Shown here: positions 22,194 through 23,976 of the stretch, piece by piece
Numbering within the stretch: position 1 is the stretch's first letter
How the letters are laid out: each line of letters begins with the position of its first letter
Source: a virus
DNA: 23,976 bases
Virus record (IMG/VR): IMGVR_UViG_3300045993_000236
Coordinates: 1-23,976 of that record
Strand: one strand, 5' to 3'
Notes under the pieces: generated by a model
What the model saw: the letters and a program-made list of their open reading frames with translations, nothing else
The model's database searches: none
What the model was told of the DNA's origin: nothing
Translations under genes and position numbers: made by a program

Positions 22194-22964
22194 ATGTCAC
22201 ACTCTCAAATCCAAACCGCTGTTACCCTGAGCAAGAACCTGCTGGCTTTCTACAACGCCAACACCGCAGGCGCTCCCGTCAAGAAGTTCGCCGACCGCAA
22301 GACCGCCGAACGTCGCGTGCTGGCGCTGATCGAAGAATTGTTGGCAGAGAAAATTGATGAATCTATTATCATGGAATCTGTTCGTGATGGAACAATAGCA
22401 TTGAATGATGATGAGGAAGTTGACGCTTCATACGAAGACATGGTCAACCTCAAATCAGAACAAAAAACAGTGGAGGTATTGAAGGCTTTTGATAAAGCGT
22501 ATCCTTCTGATACTGCAGCCTCAGCCAATGCGCTCGCAGCTAAGGCGCTGATAAGCAACGCGCATCCCTCTGATGATGTGTGCCCTAACTGTGGCGGAAC
22601 TGAGGACATCACAGCAGGGCGCATAGTTGACCGTGGGGGCAAGCAAATCCTCGTCGACACTGATTATTTCACACACCACGGTTGCGGCCACGAGTGGGGG
22701 CGCAAAGACTCCGTCAAGAAGGTCTCCGCCTCGGCCGTCATCACCCGGCCTGAGATGGCCGCGAGCATGAAGCTGGACCGTACCATCATCTGCGTTGAAA
22801 CAGGCCTCGAGTACGCAAACGCCTTCCAAGTGTACAAGGCTGGCAGGGTGACCTCCGGGCAGTGTGACCGCCTCTCGGCAGTGCTCTACGGTGCAGCCAA
22901 GAAGGGCGACCGCACTGTGCAGATCGTCATCGCGGGTAGCACCTTCACTCTGGCCAACGAGTAA
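22194..22964 (+). CDS. zinc-ribbon protein with AT-rich central insertion
   Basis: 256 residues from the ATG at 22194. The N-terminal part has LLAFYNANTAGAPVKKFADR and KTAERRVLALIEELL (residues about 17-51), a pattern seen at the start of several small phage proteins. Residues about 52-120 are acidic and encoded by an AT-rich patch. A zinc-ribbon-like set follows: CPNCGG (about 129-134), then HHGCGHEWG (about 157-165). The C-terminal domain (SAVITRPEMAASMKLDRTII and on) ends in FTLANE and may be a DNA- or protein-binding module. Function unknown; nucleic-acid binding is inferred from the metal site. Confidence 0.6.
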   Translation: MSHSQIQTAVTLSKNLLAFYNANTAGAPVKKFADRKTAERRVLALIEELLAEKIDESIIMESVRDGTIALNDDEEVDASYEDMVNLKSEQKTVEVLKAFDKAYPSDTAASANALAAKALISNAHPSDDVCPNCGGTEDITAGRIVDRGGKQILVDTDYFTHHGCGHEWGRKDSVKKVSASAVITRPEMAASMKLDRTIICVETGLEYANAFQVYKAGRVTSGQCDRLSAVLYGAAKKGDRTVQIVIAGSTFTLANE

Positions 22965-22976
22965 GGAGCACTCAAA

Positions 22977-23405
22977 ATGAATGCTCTGACCTCCGCTCTC
23001 AAGGACGCAGGGGTTGCCCTGCCCCCTGCCGGAAAACGCATCTGGCTCTGGCTCAAAGACCATCCCGGCAAGACCGCCAAGGATATAGCCACTGCGTTGA
23101 ACATAGAGGCTTCGACCTCATCGTCGCAGTTAACCAAAATGGAACAACGCGGTATGGTGGCAAAAGTGTATAGTAGTGTATACGGTGACTCACTGCGCTG
23201 GAAGACCTGCATTCCTGAGTACGATTTGCTTCCTATACACAAAAACGGCATCATAGCCAAGGCCACTGTAACTACTCTTCCTCCCCCTATAGCGCCTAAA
23301 GCTCCTAGCATGGGCGCTCTTCCCAGCTATAAGTTTGACATGGAGAAGCTGACCATCGAGGATGCCCGTACGCTATACCTACAGCTGAAAAAGCTCTTTG
23401 GGTAG
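22977..23405 (+). CDS. winged helix-turn-helix DNA-binding protein
   Basis: 142 residues, with AAGGAG before the ATG. Residues 20-75 (RIWLWLKDHPGKTAKDIATA, then LNIEASTSSSQLTKMEQRGMV) form a winged HTH of the MarR/ArsR type: helix, recognition helix with STSSSQLTKME, then a wing with KVYSSVYGDSLRWK. A proline-rich linker (TTLPPPIAPKAPSMG) leads to a short helical tail (DMEKLTIEDARTLYLQLKKL). It may regulate transcription in the early arm or adjust host genes. It follows the zinc-ribbon gene by 12 bases and is co-transcribed with the small membrane gene and thymine-modification candidate. Confidence 0.68.
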   Translation: MNALTSALKDAGVALPPAGKRIWLWLKDHPGKTAKDIATALNIEASTSSSQLTKMEQRGMVAKVYSSVYGDSLRWKTCIPEYDLLPIHKNGIIAKATVTTLPPPIAPKAPSMGALPSYKFDMEKLTIEDARTLYLQLKKLFG

Positions 23406-23409
23406 AGCT

Positions 23410-23508
23410 ATGAAGCGCCGACACTACTTCAACCTCGCGCTGGCGCTGACATACATCGCCGCGCTGGTTATCTTCTTGCTCGATATGCTCGTGTGGAGAC
23501 CACAATGA
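23410..23508 (+). CDS. 32-residue single-pass membrane peptide
   Basis: Starts with the ATG at 23410, four bases after the previous stop (GGTAGAGCT upstream is a weak Shine-Dalgarno). MKRRHYFNLALALTYIAALV continues IFLLDMLVWRPQ. A basic N-terminus and about 20 hydrophobic residues predict an inner-membrane single pass with cytoplasmic N-terminus. Its TGA overlaps the ATG of the next gene (23505-23508). This double linkage supports it as a real mini-gene; function unknown. Confidence 0.5.
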   Translation: MKRRHYFNLALALTYIAALVIFLLDMLVWRPQ

Positions 23509-23976
23509 CAACGCTATCCATAACCGAGTTCGGCAAGATCCTCCTCGATACGGAAGACCTCGACCCGGTGTATTCTACCATCTATCGCTCTGGCATTGGC
23601 CCCAACACCCGTGGCCGGCTGTGTGTTGCGTATTGGTGCTTCTATCACTTAGGTCTGGCGTCAAAGCTGGCGACCATTGAAGACCCAGACGAGTTCTGGG
23701 AAGGTATGATGCGTGCGGCTGTGAACCAATCAAACGACGACGGAACCAAACCCTTCCCACGCGGAGGGGAGCGGAGGCACTTCCGGGGCGGTCAAGCCAC
23801 AGCGTCTATTGCCAACTTGCGTCGGTTGTATCCTAACGGGGCTGAGCAAGCCCTGCAGGGGTTCATCCGGCCGACCGTTCTGGGCAACTACACGTACAAC
23901 TCGGTAGCAGCTTCAGTTCAGCAACACCGGGGGTTTGGCCCGTGGATAGCCTGGAAGGTCGCTGATATGGCCGAAC
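23505..23976 (+). CDS. putative alpha-glutamyl/putrescinyl-thymine pyrophosphorylase-like protein (clade 2), partial
   Basis: 157 codons are visible; the C-terminus lies beyond the window. The N-terminus MTTLSITEFGKILLDTEDLD leads to PVYSTIYRSG and LCVAYWCFYHLGLASKL (about 38-54). A later RGGERRHFRGG (about 88-98) and GFGPWIAWKVADM (about 143-155) match what I recall of the aGPT-Pplase2 family described in phages that hypermodify thymine: an acidic/aromatic N-terminus, 'RGxERRHFRG', then a helix-hairpin-like GFGPWxAxK. Family enzymes are proposed to attach amino acids or polyamines to 5-hydroxymethyl-uracil in DNA. Assignment is by motif memory. If correct, related modification genes should lie just to the right. 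Confidence 0.6.
   Translation, partial: MTTLSITEFGKILLDTEDLDPVYSTIYRSGIGPNTRGRLCVAYWCFYHLGLASKLATIEDPDEFWEGMMRAAVNQSNDDGTKPFPRGGERRHFRGGQATASIANLRRLYPNGAEQALQGFIRPTVLGNYTYNSVAASVQQHRGFGPWIAWKVADMAE

Noticed and set aside
1-23976. tRNA, rRNA, insertion sequence, integrase or attachment site
   Set aside because: No cloverleaf-like segment, transposase or integrase motif, or terminal direct repeat was recognised by reading both strands; a tRNAscan or ISfinder run would be decisive.

Overview
This is a tailed-phage (Caudoviricetes) or prophage segment, probably from a bacterial virus. A packaging and head-morphogenesis block lies next to a phage-type replication block. There are no ribosomal, tRNA or host housekeeping genes. 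Genes are packed very tightly: eight start/stop overlaps of the ATGA or GTGA type, plus three longer overlaps. Base composition is mixed, with GC-rich genes interrupted by AT-richer genes and patches. The host cannot be read from the sequence. A Gram-negative proteobacterial host is plausible from codon use and the sigma70-like promoters, but this is inference. No integrase, repressor, lysis cassette or tape-measure gene is visible, so lifestyle and tail type stay open. The large P22-like portal and connector-like protein lean towards a short-tailed (podovirus-like) virion.

Layout. Positions 1-15,086 read entirely leftward and carry the virion module. In transcription order it runs: a small gene of unknown role, terminase small and large subunits, a 918-residue multi-domain 'polyvalent'-type protein with a PcfJ-like domain, portal, two tiny genes, a GroES-like co-chaperonin, scaffold, a free-standing GIY-YIG endonuclease, a small conserved gene, a capsid-accessory protein, the major capsid protein, several small structural genes, a connector-like protein, and a tail-fibre-like protein cut by the window edge. 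Three sigma70-like promoters of the form TTGTCN-(16/17)-TATAAT precede genes in this block.

Positions 15,087-15,414 are a non-coding, repeat-rich stretch with ten copies of TTGCGC/GCGCAA arranged as direct and inverted repeats; it is a candidate origin or regulatory hub. Next, still leftward, come a primase-polymerase/RepA-type helicase fusion, two small cysteine-rich proteins and an SF2 helicase.

At 19,701-19,885 the strands diverge. The right arm (19,886-23,976) reads rightward and carries short, probably early genes: two predicted small membrane proteins, a second GIY-YIG endonuclease with a zinc finger, a coiled-coil protein, a zinc-ribbon protein with an AT-rich central patch, and a winged-helix protein. 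It ends in the start of a protein resembling the alpha-glutamyl/putrescinyl-thymine pyrophosphorylase (clade 2) family, which would point to hypermodified thymine in the phage DNA. Three of the right-arm genes share a recurring leader: TTTAAC repeats just before the start codon and, in two cases, a duplicated block of about 77 bp that is probably a promoter.

Most interesting items: the 918-residue polyvalent protein between terminase and portal, whose usual HCVGGY-type motif reads HSVGGY; the thymine-hypermodification candidate; the TTGCGC repeat region; and the duplicated promoter/leader modules.
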